A DNA stretch of 33,910 bases from Didymodactylos carnosus (lineage: Eukaryota > Rotifera > Eurotatoria > Philodinida > Philodinidae): the NCBI GenBank assembly GCA_905250885.1, contig CAJNOQ010001258.1, forward strand, positions 1 through 33,910, read 5' to 3'. Of this stretch, positions 11,400-23,529 are shown piece after piece. Below the pieces are notes generated by a model, which worked only from the letters and a program-made list of their open reading frames with translations, was not told the DNA's origin and did no database searches. Position 1 is the first letter of the stretch. The number at the start of each line of letters is the position of its first letter. The position numbers were made by a program, and so were the translations under genes.

Positions 11400-12300
11400 C
11401 CTTTTTAAGTACTAAGTGCTTATGAACATTCGCGTATTCACGTAAGTGAATAATCAAAATAAGCTGAAATAACGCGCTTTTTATCTTGTTTCACTAGCGT
11501 CTAAAATATCATTTCTAACTTGCACTGTCCGACATACATTAAATAATTGTTAACATTTATCGTACCGTATTCTTTGTTCACTGTTCATAATACGCAGAAT
11601 GATAGCTTTTCACTCTACAAAATTTAATAAGAGATGATGACAAAAACTGAATGAATTTTTTTCCCTTTCCGAGGGTCAACTTCTAACGTCTATTAACCGT
11701 AGTTGAGTTATTAGTATCTCTGACAGACGGCAAAAATGAAACAATTGTACATCTCTCTTTTATTTCTTACCCATCCTCTCTAATCTATATACATATACAT
11801 AGCACGTGTGTTTATAAACAACTCGAAATGTATTATACAGAACTGTTTTGTTTTTTAAAAGTAGTGAATAGAGGAGGAAGAGAAAATATGTTCTCTCTCC
11901 CCTATACATTCTAATGAGTAATCTCAAAATTATATTTAAATTATATGAGCTAAGGAGATAGTAGACTGTTATATCATGAATGTCAACTGTGTTTGACTAA
12001 TGCGCTTAAATAAACAGGAATGCTAGGAAAAAGTTTCTAAATTGAATTTACTAGCATTATTAAATTATTTTAATCAACGCTCATGAGTGGTATATACTTG
12101 ATGGTACGTATTGACATTTTATTTTCGTTCTTAGTAAGTTATCGATGATTTTTCCTCTCTCTCACTTAATGAGTACCTTTAGTTATTAGCTGACAAGAGC
12201 TACCTTTCTAGTATTAGAAAAAAAAAGCTCTCGCCTCGAGCCATTGCAAAGCGATTTATAGGCATTTTTACTTACTTCCATTATTTCCTCAATCAAGTCT
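11400..12300. other. Intergenic AT-rich region, nothing recognised
   Basis: Upstream of the visible KDM3 exons. A missing KDM3 first exon could lie here, but no exon with an ATG and a phase-compatible donor could be identified. Confidence 0.4.
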
Positions 12301-13111
12301 ACGCGAAATTAAATGAGCTTGGAAAAAAAATATTTGAACTCGGTGTGTTTAATTGGCTTTAAAATAAGAGAAATGAGTTCAGTTGTATAACAATTATATT
12401 TATTTTATATAAATGAGAGTTTTGAGCTCAGAAATCAATTTATGAAAATTAATTAATGATTTTGCCAGTAGCAGCATATATTTAATAAGAAACAAATAGT
12501 TCAAGAAGAAAAAGCGTGCTGAATTACAATAGTTTTTCATTAATATTCAGTTGTTTGTCAGAGCTAATCTAACTTTCTTTGAACGACCTTTTCCCTTCTT
12601 ACCCTAAGTGGCTGTAGAACTTAATGAACATTTTCTGTGACATACTTTTCCATTGTCAAATCTTTGCTTTAATTTGTATAAATCGATGGGCTTTTTATGC
12701 TCAGATAAATATATAAGTCTACCATCATTTTGTTCAAGTAAATATGGCCTTAAAGAATATTCTTATGGGGCTTAATAATGATATGGGATCATCGTAAAAT
12801 TTTACAGCTATAAGAAGGAAGAAAGGGGAAAAGGTTGTCCAAAGAAAGTTAAATTAGCTCTAACAAACAACTGAATATTAATGAAAAACTATTGTAATCC
12901 AGCACGTTTTTTCTTCTTGAACTATTAGATATACGTTGCTACTGGCAAAATCATTAATTAATTTTCATAAATTGATTTCTGAGCTCAAAACTCTCATTTA
13001 TATAAAATAAATATAATTGTTATACAACTGAACTCATTTCTCTCATTTTAAAGCCAATTAAACACACCAGGTTCAAATATCTCTTTTTTCCGAGCTCATT
13101 CAATTTCGCGT
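12301..13111. repeat. Large foldback inverted repeat, arms about 300 bp
   Basis: The left arm (12301-12605) and right arm (12811-13111) are reverse complements along their whole length with scattered mismatches and a few 1-4 base gaps, separated by about 205 bp. The outer ends begin ACGCGAAATT. Shared internal landmarks include TTTTGCCAGTAGCA and GAGCTCAGAAATCAATTTAT. There is no ORF in arms or spacer. It resembles a foldback-type non-autonomous transposon or an inverted duplication; as RNA it would form a long double strand. Confidence 0.9.
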
Positions 13112-14949
13112 CCTGATAGATACGTCATTCTTTTATAGATTTATAATAACGACATAAATGTATACATACATAAAGAAAGGAAGGACAGCAGTGTACAACA
13201 GATTAGAAGAGACTTTTGATTGAGCCAGATGGAAGCTTTATTTTGATTAACAAACTAGGAAAGCAGTAAAAGGAAAATTATTTGCGTATTTAACTAAGTT
13301 TAAACTGACTTAAGGAATGACACGAGACAGCATTCTACGATAAAGGATTCCATTAATCACAAGTACGATAAAAAATGAAGAAGTAGCATGAGCCTTGTGA
13401 TAATCGAGTTTTTGAGCGAAAGTAAACGCGCTCACAAAGTAAAAAAGCGTTAGACTATATTAAATTATTTAGAAGGCGTAGTTATCCGCTTTTTATGCAT
13501 AGAAAACACATTTAAATGCGTTTAAGCAACATCTTAGAGCGCATTATATACGGTAAAGGGGAATCCCATGTTTGAGAGCTGTAGATGTCGTTAAGTGCCG
13601 TATGAGGCTGTTTGTGAGATATATTTTTCTCAGGATAGATAGTAGCTACAGAAGTCGAGTTTGTTTTAAATGAAACTAGACATCTGAATCAAAAGAATGG
13701 CAAATGCTTTTGTTAGATTTCGATTCCTTCAGTTTTTGTCATATATTTCGAGTTGAAAGTCCAGAAAAGTGCCTCTTCTTTCCTTTGTAATATCCAGTTT
13801 TCTCAGTGAGGAAGGCGAAATTCAAAAAATGGTCTGTCACTTTGTGATCTATGTTTTAGCTATTAAACAAAGAAAAACTAGCTAAATTACGATGAGTCAG
13901 TCATTCCTGAGAAAAATGTTTCTTGAAATGTCTTTTAAGAGTAACATAAAAAGCCCAAGGTTGAAGTCCATATATCTCTCTCGGATGAAACTTTCAGAAA
14001 ACCTGTATGAATCTCTCAAAATCTAAGTTTTTTATGAAGAGTTATATAGATTCTGAAAGAGGACATTTCCGACTATCTATCCATGCAAAAAACTCAGTTT
14101 CACTCTCTAAGAGATGAGCTCCTTAATAGAAAGAAAGTGTAAAATTATTTCCAAAGACAGTTTTCTTCCGTTTTTCAATTTGAAACGGGACAAAACGCGT
14201 AATAATGCGCTTAAAAACAAAAATAGAAATAAATGATTTTAAAATCAGGATGGAAAAAAATCATAGAAAGAAGAAAGGCATGTTTTGCTACTCTTTTTTA
14301 CAAAGGCCTTTAAAAACGTTCCATATACAGTGTATTATATCTTTTACAAAATTTCAGAAAATAAGCGAGTAATGTATCTGAGAATGGTCGTTAAAAATAC
14401 TATCTGTTCCTTTATACGAATAAGATGAAAAATATTGTATATCAAACCAAAAAGTGCGCGAATAAGATGTTACAATGTGCATGAAAAAGTTTTATCAAGG
14501 AATATGTGTTCAGTTTTCGGTAAAAAAACGCTTTCAGGGCGGGTTACACCTTTTCAAACCGTGTAGGTCCACTTTTTATAGGTTAAATACTTTACACGAG
14601 GAGTTTTCCCTGAAAAGCGCCTGAATAGCAGATGCATATTCATTAATTTTATGCCAATGCATTGCGAAAACATTTTGATGTTTTATTATTTGAGAAAGGG
14701 TCCTGGTTGATTTGCTTACATAACTGCACAGTATCAGAGGTCTATCTTGTCTCCAATGAGTATCGTTCACACAGCTCGAACTAGTCTCAATCAGTAACAA
14801 AGATAAAACAGAGTACATTAATTCATCGGATACAAAACATCAATTGTGTTGCTTAAATTTTTACTGCTTTAACTATCTTACAATTGAGAAATGGTGAACA
14901 GAGTAGAATGCTACTTAGAAAAGAGAAGACTTTTAACAAAAGATTAGTC
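13112..14949. other. Intergenic region, nothing recognised
   Basis: About 1.8 kb without splice-supported exons, RNA genes or clear repeats. Scattered GCGCTT/ACGCG words occur but are too sparse to define an element. Confidence 0.4.
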
Positions 14950-16181
14950 TTACTTTATAACAGTTTTTGACTGGCTAATGGTTTGCAATGTTTTTGGTTT
15001 TTCTGGTGATGGTAACTGCGAAAGTGAGAATCGATGACGGTTATTAATATTTGGTGTTGGCCGAATATCATTCAATAGTGACGCAGTAAGAGGCGTTGTA
15101 CTAGATAATAACCGATGAAGAATCGGGGATGTTATTTTCTACAAAAAAACAATTTAACACAGTAATTCTCAAACTTTAGTAGTGCATAAACGATGGATTT
15201 ACTTGAGACTGAGATTCTGACATGGTCAATATAAATTGATTTTGTTGAATATTATCCAATTCTTTGATTAAAGTAGAGTTAATTTTTTGAGACATAGTAT
15301 TTTGACTTATTATCAGCTCATCTATCGAACACATCCTCTGAGAATCATGATCTTTGTTAATTGAATCTATCGATAATTGTCTATAAATATTGCTACTAGT
15401 ATTATTTGACTTATTTAAATACTTCCAGTTTGATATTGTCGTTTCAATTTTAGCAACGACATCTAGATAAGAGTAAAGAAAGTAAATTCTAAATATAAAA
15501 CAACGACAATAGCAACAAGTACCAGATATTGGTGCCGCTTTTTCAACATGTTTTATTATATCCGACGATTCATTTAGTAAATCTTGAATATCAGATTTAA
15601 TAGATGTTTTATTAATGCATAGATCTAAGGGATATTTCGATGGACTGGCTGATGGCGTTGACGTTAGTGACGAAACATTTGGACTGCAGTCAATAGAACT
15701 AATTGTTGGCGATAAAGATAATAAGGATTCTGCTCTAAATTTTCGTTGAGGACCACATAATGATGATGTAGGTATAGATGTAGATGAAGCTAAACAAAGA
15801 CAATAGTTAACATTTGAAATGACATCGTATATATCCATTACCTAGTAATCTTTTAGCTGTTAATTCGCGGTTAAATTCAGGTGAAAATGATTGTTCGTAA
15901 GATGGTGGTGAAGAAAACTGTGTTAAATATGAAGATGATTGATAACATGTTGGTTGAATTTCACTTTGTTGCCATCTATAGTGTGACCAAAATGCTTGAT
16001 CTTGCGGTGTTGAAAAGCATTTTTCGTATATAAGTTGATTGAAATTGTAATAGTTCATTAAATCGGGATTATTGTTACTTAATGTGGAAGATGCTGATGA
16101 TAACAGTCTATGATCATTAAGTTTGAGTTGTGTTGCCGTGCTCGTGTAAGGATTTGGCACATTTATATAATGATTATCCAT
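14950..16181 (-). CDS. Four-exon Ser/Asn-rich protein of unknown function
   Basis: Exons 16181-15842, 15789-15523, 15462-15203 and 15138-14950 join in consistent phase to about 351 residues. Introns are 52-64 nt with good GT-AG sites. The start is MDNHYINVPNPYTST, immediately preceded by a CTAG splice acceptor. The protein is low in complexity and rich in Ser, Asn, Gln and Thr. It has one more structured-looking stretch near residues 50-75 (QDQAFWSHYRWQQSE) and a possible helix near residues 220-235 (VVAKIETTISNWKYL). The C-terminus is Ser/Pro-rich (SLSQLPSPEKPKTLQ) and suggests SP/TP phosphorylation sites. No known domain, signal peptide or membrane segment was seen. It may be a largely disordered regulatory or scaffolding protein, but this is guesswork. 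Confidence 0.7.
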
Positions 16182-16196
16182 CTAGAAATATCAAAG

Positions 16197-18088
16197 TAAC
16201 ATATCACTTCAAATATGATTTTCCAGAAATCTCAAATTCATTCAAAATTTTCTGAGATGATGTCCTTTAAAATCTCGTAAAAGTAAAGCACATCTTTCTT
16301 TCCGATTATTTATGAGCTAAATGGAATAATACACTTCGACAGTATAACATATTCTATAGTAACCAATATCAGTTTTCCGAAAAAACAAAATCATGTGTTT
16401 TTTGATTTAATTGTTTACAATCTATTTTATGCAGTACTGTGTGACGCACTACTGATTTATTTTCTGTCTTTGTTCGTAGATAAACAACTATAAAAAAACT
16501 AGAGGACAAAAGTATGGTTTTTAGTACCTTTGTTTACCTATAGACAACAGAAAAAGGTGACAGCATAAAATGTAATGCGATTCTGTCATAACAAAGTTAT
16601 CAGTTCAATCGAGAGAGTTGAGCGCGCCGAATGACAGATGCATGATTTCTGATGCAGAGAGAAAAAAGCTTTGTTTTAGCCTCCAAGTTTTGTATAAATA
16701 TTGGTCGTTTATCAACAAACTAACGACAGAAATCGGATATTGGGCACAAAAAGAAAAAAACTAAATCGGAACGGAAGCAGCAAGTGTCTGGATTAAAGTC
16801 ATGGATTGTAAATTATATCGAGAATCTGTTTTCATCTAGCCATTAATTCTCTAAAACTACACAAAATAACAAGAAAAAAGTCGTCAGAGGTTACGTTAAG
16901 GCCATCTAGCATGGATAAAAACCAATGAAATTTGTTCTATGAACCTCGACTTTGATGGAATAAAATATCAGTAGGATATGAAACTATCTACCTCATATCT
17001 TAATACAAATTGATGTAACCAAAAATTTATAAGAGATGATATAACAGTTTTAGTAGCGCCCTGTTTAACTTTGTAGAATGAGGGAACAAGTCACATTTGG
17101 ACTGCACCAGACAATACACCAATGGTAGAAAAAGCACGTTAAAGTTAGTTTGGGCCATGTTTTGCGTTCTTTCCTTTTAGCTCCAAATAGTATCAGTAGC
17201 TAAAAGCAGCCAAAATCAATGTGAACTGACGTAGATAACATCTACTTGAAGCTAAAAGGAAACAACACGTGTTCAAGCTACAAAAGTTAAAGAGCATTAA
17301 CGAATCTGATTGGTCGCTAAAGGCTTAAGTTATCATGAAAATATGATGACTTCGGAATGAAGGATCGGTTGTAAAGAAGTAAATAAACATTAACATCTTC
17401 TCTTCAGTGCGTTTGAAACATCGAAGTAAGCATTCACTTATCCACCCAAAAATGTTAATATTTGAAAATTCCAATATATTTATAGTTCCCCCCGTGACTT
17501 TGATTTCTTAACGCATCCGAGTTCGCTTTCTTTTTCTTCGGAAAGCTGCCCTTTTTTAGAAAATTTATTTCAAGCTTCTTGTTTATTTGTAAAAAACGTT
17601 ATCATTCCAGAGTTTTGAATTTCATCGTATATAATTTATTTTCAACAAGAAAAAATCAAAATTCACACATAACTACAAGTGAACACAAAAATCAGAGGCG
17701 TATCTATCGGAGAGCAGAGAGCTCATTTTTTAGAACAAAACTACAACAAAAACTTTTTACACGTTATCACTGCAGAACTTTCTTCAATAAATTCTTACGC
17801 CTCCTTCTGCCTCAAAGGTGCTACGCTCCTGAGAAAAATAAAGAGTTTAGAACACAACACAGAAAAACATGATTAGTCTCAGCTTTATTAATACTAACAT
17901 GAAGTGTTTTTCATAAGTAATACAGCTTACAACAAAGTTCAGACTGATTTGTACAAACAAAAGTCAACAAATATCAATTTGCATAAAAGATACAATAGAG
18001 TAATTAAAGAAATGTGTGAACAACTATTTTTGATACAAAAAAAGTAAAAACAGCACAAAGATTATCACGAATATGTTAAAAAATGCTA
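16197..18088. other. Intergenic region, nothing recognised
   Basis: Lies upstream of the Ser/Asn-rich gene and downstream of the hnRNP L homologue. Open frames near 17580-17870 have no splice support or domain. A short inverted pair (CCTTTTAGCT / AGCTAAAAGG, about 17174-17262) is present. Confidence 0.4.
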
Positions 18089-18094
18089 TTTATT
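18089..18094 (-). promoter_or_regulatory. Polyadenylation signal of the hnRNP L gene
   Basis: TTTATT on plus reads AATAAA on minus about 20 nt after the TAG stop at 18116-18114. This would give a very short 3' UTR. Confidence 0.5.
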
Positions 18095-18113
18095 TTTAAT
18101 TATCACACATTTG

Positions 18114-21100
18114 CTATTCTTGTGATGGACTTCGTTGTTCTCCAGAATGAGCACGTCTTTCATGGTGACGATGAGCAGAAGATGAACTATTTGAATGGTG
18201 TCGACGATGTGATCGATTTTCATCGTCTGCTGACGGTGAAAGTGTCCTTTTTTCGGGTACAGCACCTATTGTTATTGTAGCTAAACTCACATCAAGATCC
18301 TCCCCAAATAATGCATCTGAAAAACGTACAAAAAATTAAAATTTTCAAGTTCTTTTAATCGAACTGTCTCTCGTATTTCTCCTACCTGAATCTGTAATTG
18401 GCGTGCCACTAAATGTTAGTTTAAAATAAAATGGCCAGTTCGAAGCTAAAACAAATCGTCAACAACGCACAATGAATACACAATTTCTTCGCTCTACTCA
18501 CCAGAATGTTGCAATGGATAATTATTAGCCAAAACTAAACATTCACACGCATCAGTTATATTACGAAACTCGGCCAAACCAGTCACACCACGAGGCTGAT
18601 TTTGACCGCGACGATTTCGTTCACCATCTTCAATGAAAAACATACACACATGTGTAACAGATACACACACAAATCAAAACAAACATACTATGCTCTTGCT
18701 TTCGTGCCGGGAAATTTTTTATTTTCAATGGCCGCTTTCCACCAAGATCGTCAAAGAACTAAATAGAAAAACAATCTCATCTTCACACTGATCAGTAGAG
18801 AAACAGCTGCACTTACTCGAACAATATCGATTTCCGTCATAAGTGGTGGCGTGTTAAAATAATATAAAACATTGGACGGGGCAACAGGACGATTCTTTTG
18901 TGCTTGTTCACTTGTCAAATAGCGGTTATTGCGGTTTGTTGTGAAATCCATATACGATGGCTCTTTGTCAGCCAGCTCATACGGACGTTGAACGGGTTCA
19001 ATTTGTGGTTGACGTGATCCACTGAAAAGAGAGACACACGAACTACGGAACACCGCCCACCATGGAAGCAAAGAGCAATACTAACACAATGACAATCTTT
19101 TTGCCGAAGATATAAGTTGAATTCAGATTTCTCAAATATTGTCTCAGATTATCACAATTATTCATTTGAACCATTGCTGAACCATCCTTTGATTTCAGAA
19201 ATTTGACCTAAATGCAACAAACGAGATGTGGTTGCAATTGATGATCAACTTGTGCTAGACACACACTTACACGCAACACATTTCCATACAAACATAGGAA
19301 ATTAAATAACTTTTCACAATTCCATTTCGAGGTTAATCCTTGTATGTTAAAGACATGTGAACCAGGTGTTGGTTGTTCAGTGATGAAATGATCAAGCTGT
19401 TGGGCAATTAAATGTGATTCACTAGTTAGCATCTGCTGACGTGAGTTGTTATGACTTGGAAGTTGATGTGCATTTTGATTTTGAAAGAAACGTTGTTGCT
19501 GAGGTTGCTGTTGACTTTGATATGGACCAACATAATTTAAATTTTGTGGAAGATGAAGTGAACTATGTAATAAGCTAAGTGTATTGTTAGGTACAGTATT
19601 GTATTTGGAACTAGTATTTGTCTTAAAACATAAATAAAAAACGCACACTGCTAAGCTGTTAAATAGAAGAGTGTGGTAATTACCGAAAATTGTTGAGTGT
19701 CAAGACTGGGCGAACCTTAAGATTAAAAGATGTTCTTAGAATTAAAACTGAGTAGACAGGTCTTGCTCACCATAATTACTTAATGAACGTGGAGGTGAAG
19801 AAAGTAACGTTTTTCGACGAGAATAACCTGCAGTAAAAATAAATAATTCAATTTCTTACAGTTATTTTTGTTTATTTTACAACATGAAAAAAGATTTCTC
19901 ACTAAAAGTGAGTGAAACGAGATAAAATCCATACGCAGGTTATTTGAACAATAAATTATTCACGCTGCCATGAAACCTATAAAAAGCAAATAAAGAGATT
20001 ATGGTACACAAAGTTAAGAGAAAAGAAAATCAAAATTATGAGCAGAAAAATTGATTTCATAAAATTTTTTATAATGCAATATCTCTCAATAAATTCAGTT
20101 TTAAATTTATTTTACTCTAATTCATCACACTTTTTTGTACAATTTCAAATGTTTTCAACTAAGAAAGAACGTTTTGTTGAGCATATATTAATAAAAGTTT
20201 GTTCCATATTAAAATTTGTTTTTATAAATTATCAAATTTGTAAATAGTAAAGTTAATAAAAAAAAACAGAGACTAACTAAAGAAGACGAGAAAACATTAG
20301 AAATACTTGCTTTTACTTACATTTATGAAACATATTTATTCTTTTAATCGCATTGATGGTTATTATTATCATTATATAGTTGAGTCGATAATAAATATAT
20401 CTTTTTCTGTTAGATTATTTTTGTTATCAATATACAACAATAAATACTTTCTATAGTAGATAAAACTTCATTTTCGGAAATCTGTTTGCAGGCACATATT
20501 GAAACCAATAGTTAATTATTATTAAAAAATGTTATTTACGTAACCATTATTGCATAATATTGTTGAATAGATTAAATTTGTTGTTTATAGTTGTTTTGCG
20601 CAAACAAATAGTTTATCAATTATGATAAAAATATTTTGGATAATAATACACAAACGCATGCATTTTGATCGCGCATATTACCATTTGGTATGTAAGGGAA
20701 CTTACCATTACACATATCTTTATTTTACCTTCTTGTCTGAAACGACTCTCTATGGATAAATTAATATCTACTCACAAAGACTTTTTTTTCTGTCGTTCAA
20801 ACAAGTTAGACTTATAAGTATACAGAAATTCACTTATTAATTTCAATTTTAATAAAAATTGCACATCCGTTTTGGCATAAATAATTAAAAATTAAGGAGT
20901 TATACTCTACTTAATGTAACAAAATAAAACATAAGCCTACCAGTTTCATCTACGGTTAAATCCAAATTATCTTGATCATTTCCTCTGACAATCAAACGAT
21001 TAATCTAAGTAAAATAGAGATAGAATATTAAAAAGAATTTGCATAAAAGTGGATTATTTACTTTAGCAAATTCAATTTTTAATGTACAGCAACCAGAATA

Positions 21101-23512
21101 AATATCAGCACCATTTAGTTCAACTTTAACTTTGCTTGCTGTTTCTGGCGAATCGAATTCAACTAATGCTTGAACGCCACGTTTACGTACAATGATAATA
21201 CGCAATACTTTTCCCACAAATGAACAGATTTTATGGATGACCTCCTAAAAACAGCAACAAAACAATGTGGTAATAGTCATTTTAAGTAAGCATCATGCCA
21301 GATTATTTTTAGGCAAAATCTACTCTGTCCCAAGATCCGATACGCAGTGTGTGCGTTACATTTCACAGCAGATCTAACCACGTTATTTTCTTTCCTTAAA
21401 GTCAATGGAAAAATCGTATCTTTACAGAATGTATCCCGCCAAAGCAGAGTACCCTACAAAAAAATATTTTATCGGCACTGGTTGTGCACCGGTACCGAAT
21501 AATTTTTTTCCTGGGCACCGATGCGCATCGATGCCAGAAAGAATGTAAAAATCTCGCACCGATGCGCATCAGTGCTGAAGTTTTGTTTTCAATCATCATT
21601 TTGTTTTGTCAATTTCTATCTATATTAACGCTACGGTCTACTTCTAATATTTCGAATGTCTTTCTGACTTCATTTTTTCCTTCTCATAAGAGAAGTGCCG
21701 AGGCAATGCCGCATGGTTTTGGCATGTCAATATTAATCAGTGCCGCACTCTAACACAAAATTCAGCATAAACAACCATAATAAAGAACTAATTAAATTGA
21801 TTAAATAAATTATCAGTGCGGCACCGATTTTTCCTAGTGCAGCACCCATGCGGCACTGATTTTTACCAGTGCGGCACTCTTTCAGCAGAAATATATCGGC
21901 ACCGGTGCGCACGGGTGCCAATTGGCACTGGTTCGGCACTTGCTGGACACGGGTGCGCACCGGCACCAGCCAGTGCCAGTGAACGATGGCATGCCATGCG
22001 CACCGGTGCGCACTGGCAGTGCCGCACTGGAATTTTTTTTATAGGGTAGCTTTTCTTTTTATATGAGACGCTAGAAATATCGATTTCCATTAGTGTTTAA
22101 AAGATGTTCGAAACTCTTAGAGAAGTTATTCTCACACATGTGTAATTTGATCTTCTGTATCATATGTTTAGAAACGAAAAAGGCTTTCTTCAAATAACTA
22201 GGATTAAGTCTTCAAAAAAATATTTTCAATAACCCAATTTTTTTGAGCATAACAGTCAGTACAAAGTCGGAAGAAATTCATTTACTGGAAGTTTTAAACA
22301 AATTGAATACTAAACAAAGAAGGGAAGTGAACACTTTGGTCCGTTGTAATGCCGAAATTGAGTCATTAAACAATAGTAAACTCCTGTCTGGGGTAGAAGA
22401 CCATGATGTTTTTATTGTTTAAGAATAATCAACAGTCGTTAGATTCTTCAAAAATGAAGAAAAGAGGCAATTAGTTTTCAATTGATTTAACGGTCAAATT
22501 ATTCAAGGGTCAAGTAAGATGTTGGTATAAAACGTTATTTTTTAGTACATATACTCTCTGTCTCATTCTATTAAAGGGCAAAAAGCGGTTATTCTAATAT
22601 TGTTCTCTCGTAAATAAATAATTCACTTTTCTCTGAGCAGAACAGTCCTCTAACATCAGTTTCAGTAAAAACAAATGACATGGTTAGATCGCTGGTTAAA
22701 ACGTGTATATTTTTCGAGTGCACACATTCAAAGTGAGATTTTGATACTCTCGAGTTAGCTACACCGTGAACTCTACTGCATACTTCATACCAAATCTCCT
22801 ATGAGCAAAGAGAGCAGATTTTGCCAGCAATCTTCCAGGGACGTTTTTCAAGAAAAAGCTTACAACTGTAATGGGATATTTTGGATTTTGAATAGTAAAA
22901 TTTAAAACAGATGTTTCAGATACACTAGGATTGTTGAAATGCCCATATTCTCTAAAAAAGAAAAAGTATAATCAAACAGTTTTTTTTACTATATCATTGA
23001 TTCTTTTTAAAAGAATTAATATGTTGGCAGCGAATTTTTCATTTTTTTTTACTTTGGAGTAATCTCAATTGCTATCAATTATCAATTTAGTTCAGATTCA
23101 ACAACAACACATAATGCTTACTCATATCGATGATCCACATCACGCTCATTAAGATCATCATCCTAAACAGAAAATCAATGTCGTTTTTAATGTTTTATTA
23201 ACAAATGATGCTCGTATATTTACTGATTCTGCCCAATCAGCACGACCAGGAATACCAGGTTCATCTCTAACACGCATACGTTTGCTTCCTTGACCACCAT
23301 AACCGCTATTTGCCATATGAAGACTCGTATTACTCCCAGGTCGATGATGTTGCTGTTGTCCACTTGAAATATAAATGGTAAATGTTAGAACAGTGAAAAA
23401 AATGAAAGTATATTACAACCAATTACCCATTTGGTTTTTGCATCGAAGTCATATTTGACGACGGATGGTTATAAGAATTCGGGGGTAGTCTTCTTTGTTG
23501 ATCGCGATTCAT
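18114..23512 (-). CDS. Hnrnpl: hnRNP L-type RNA-binding splicing regulator, RRM1 apparently missing
   Basis: Nuclear protein of the hnRNP L/PTB group that binds CA-rich RNA and regulates splicing. Exons: 23512-23427, 23362-23224, 23162-23122, 22951-22864, 21244-21062, 21004-20941, 19827-19771, 19715-19684, 19621-19271, 19207-19086, 19021-18817, 18758-18689, 18627-18502, 18445-18386, 18316-18114; phases agree, total about 608 residues. RRM2 (about 103-190) shows SVLNFTIQNPKYPIT, RKRGVQALVEFDSPETA and the family signature LNGADIYSGCCTLKIEFAK. A Gln/Asn-rich linker follows. RRM3 (about 315-385) has HVFNIQGL, LFNFLCLYGNVLRVKFLKSK. RRM4 (about 435-535) has PSNVLYYFNTPP and GLAEFRNITDACECL. The tail is His/Arg/Ser-rich. 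Vertebrate and insect homologues have four RRMs; here the 110 residues before RRM2 are Gln/Gly/Asp-rich with no RNP motif. A splice acceptor lies at most 13 nt before the ATG. Confidence 0.95.
19828..20940 (-). other. Long intron of the hnRNP L gene (1,113 nt)
   Basis: Lies between the end of the RRM2 region (exon ending 20941) and the linker exon starting 19827. Very AT-rich. No element with inverted ends and no hidden exon was recognised; open frames here on plus are AT-driven. Confidence 0.7.
21452..22046. mobile_element. TA-flanked MITE full of GTGCGGCACT / GGTGCGCA words
   Basis: The element begins CCCTACAAAAAAATATTTTA and, read from the other end, CCCTATAAAAAAAATTCCAG. Both ends then run into GGCACTG words. 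Each border carries TA (21450-21451 and 22047-22048), giving a 595-bp insertion with a Tc1/mariner-type target. Outer parts (about 21470-21570 and 21815-22030) are GC-rich and consist of many direct and inverted copies of GTGCGGCACTG and ACCGGTGCGCA-type words. The core is AT-rich. It sits in the 1.6-kb hnRNP L intron 22863-21245 and would be spliced out. Open frames across it are artefacts of the repeated words. Confidence 0.8.
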
Positions 23513-23529
23513 TCTGTAATTGAATCTAA

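Noticed and set aside
11435..11456. TATTCACGTAAGTGAATA dyad
   Set aside because: Only 7-bp arms, isolated, no repeated copies.
17579..17876. Two overlapping open frames between the hnRNP L and Ser/Asn-rich genes
   Set aside because: No splice sites in frame, no domain; overlapping frames of equal quality suggest chance.
21484..22090. Overlapping open frames on both strands across the GC-rich region, rich in Cys/His/Arg/Ala
   Set aside because: They arise from the repeated GTGCGGCACT and GGTGCGCA words of the transposable element; both strands are open for the same compositional reason.
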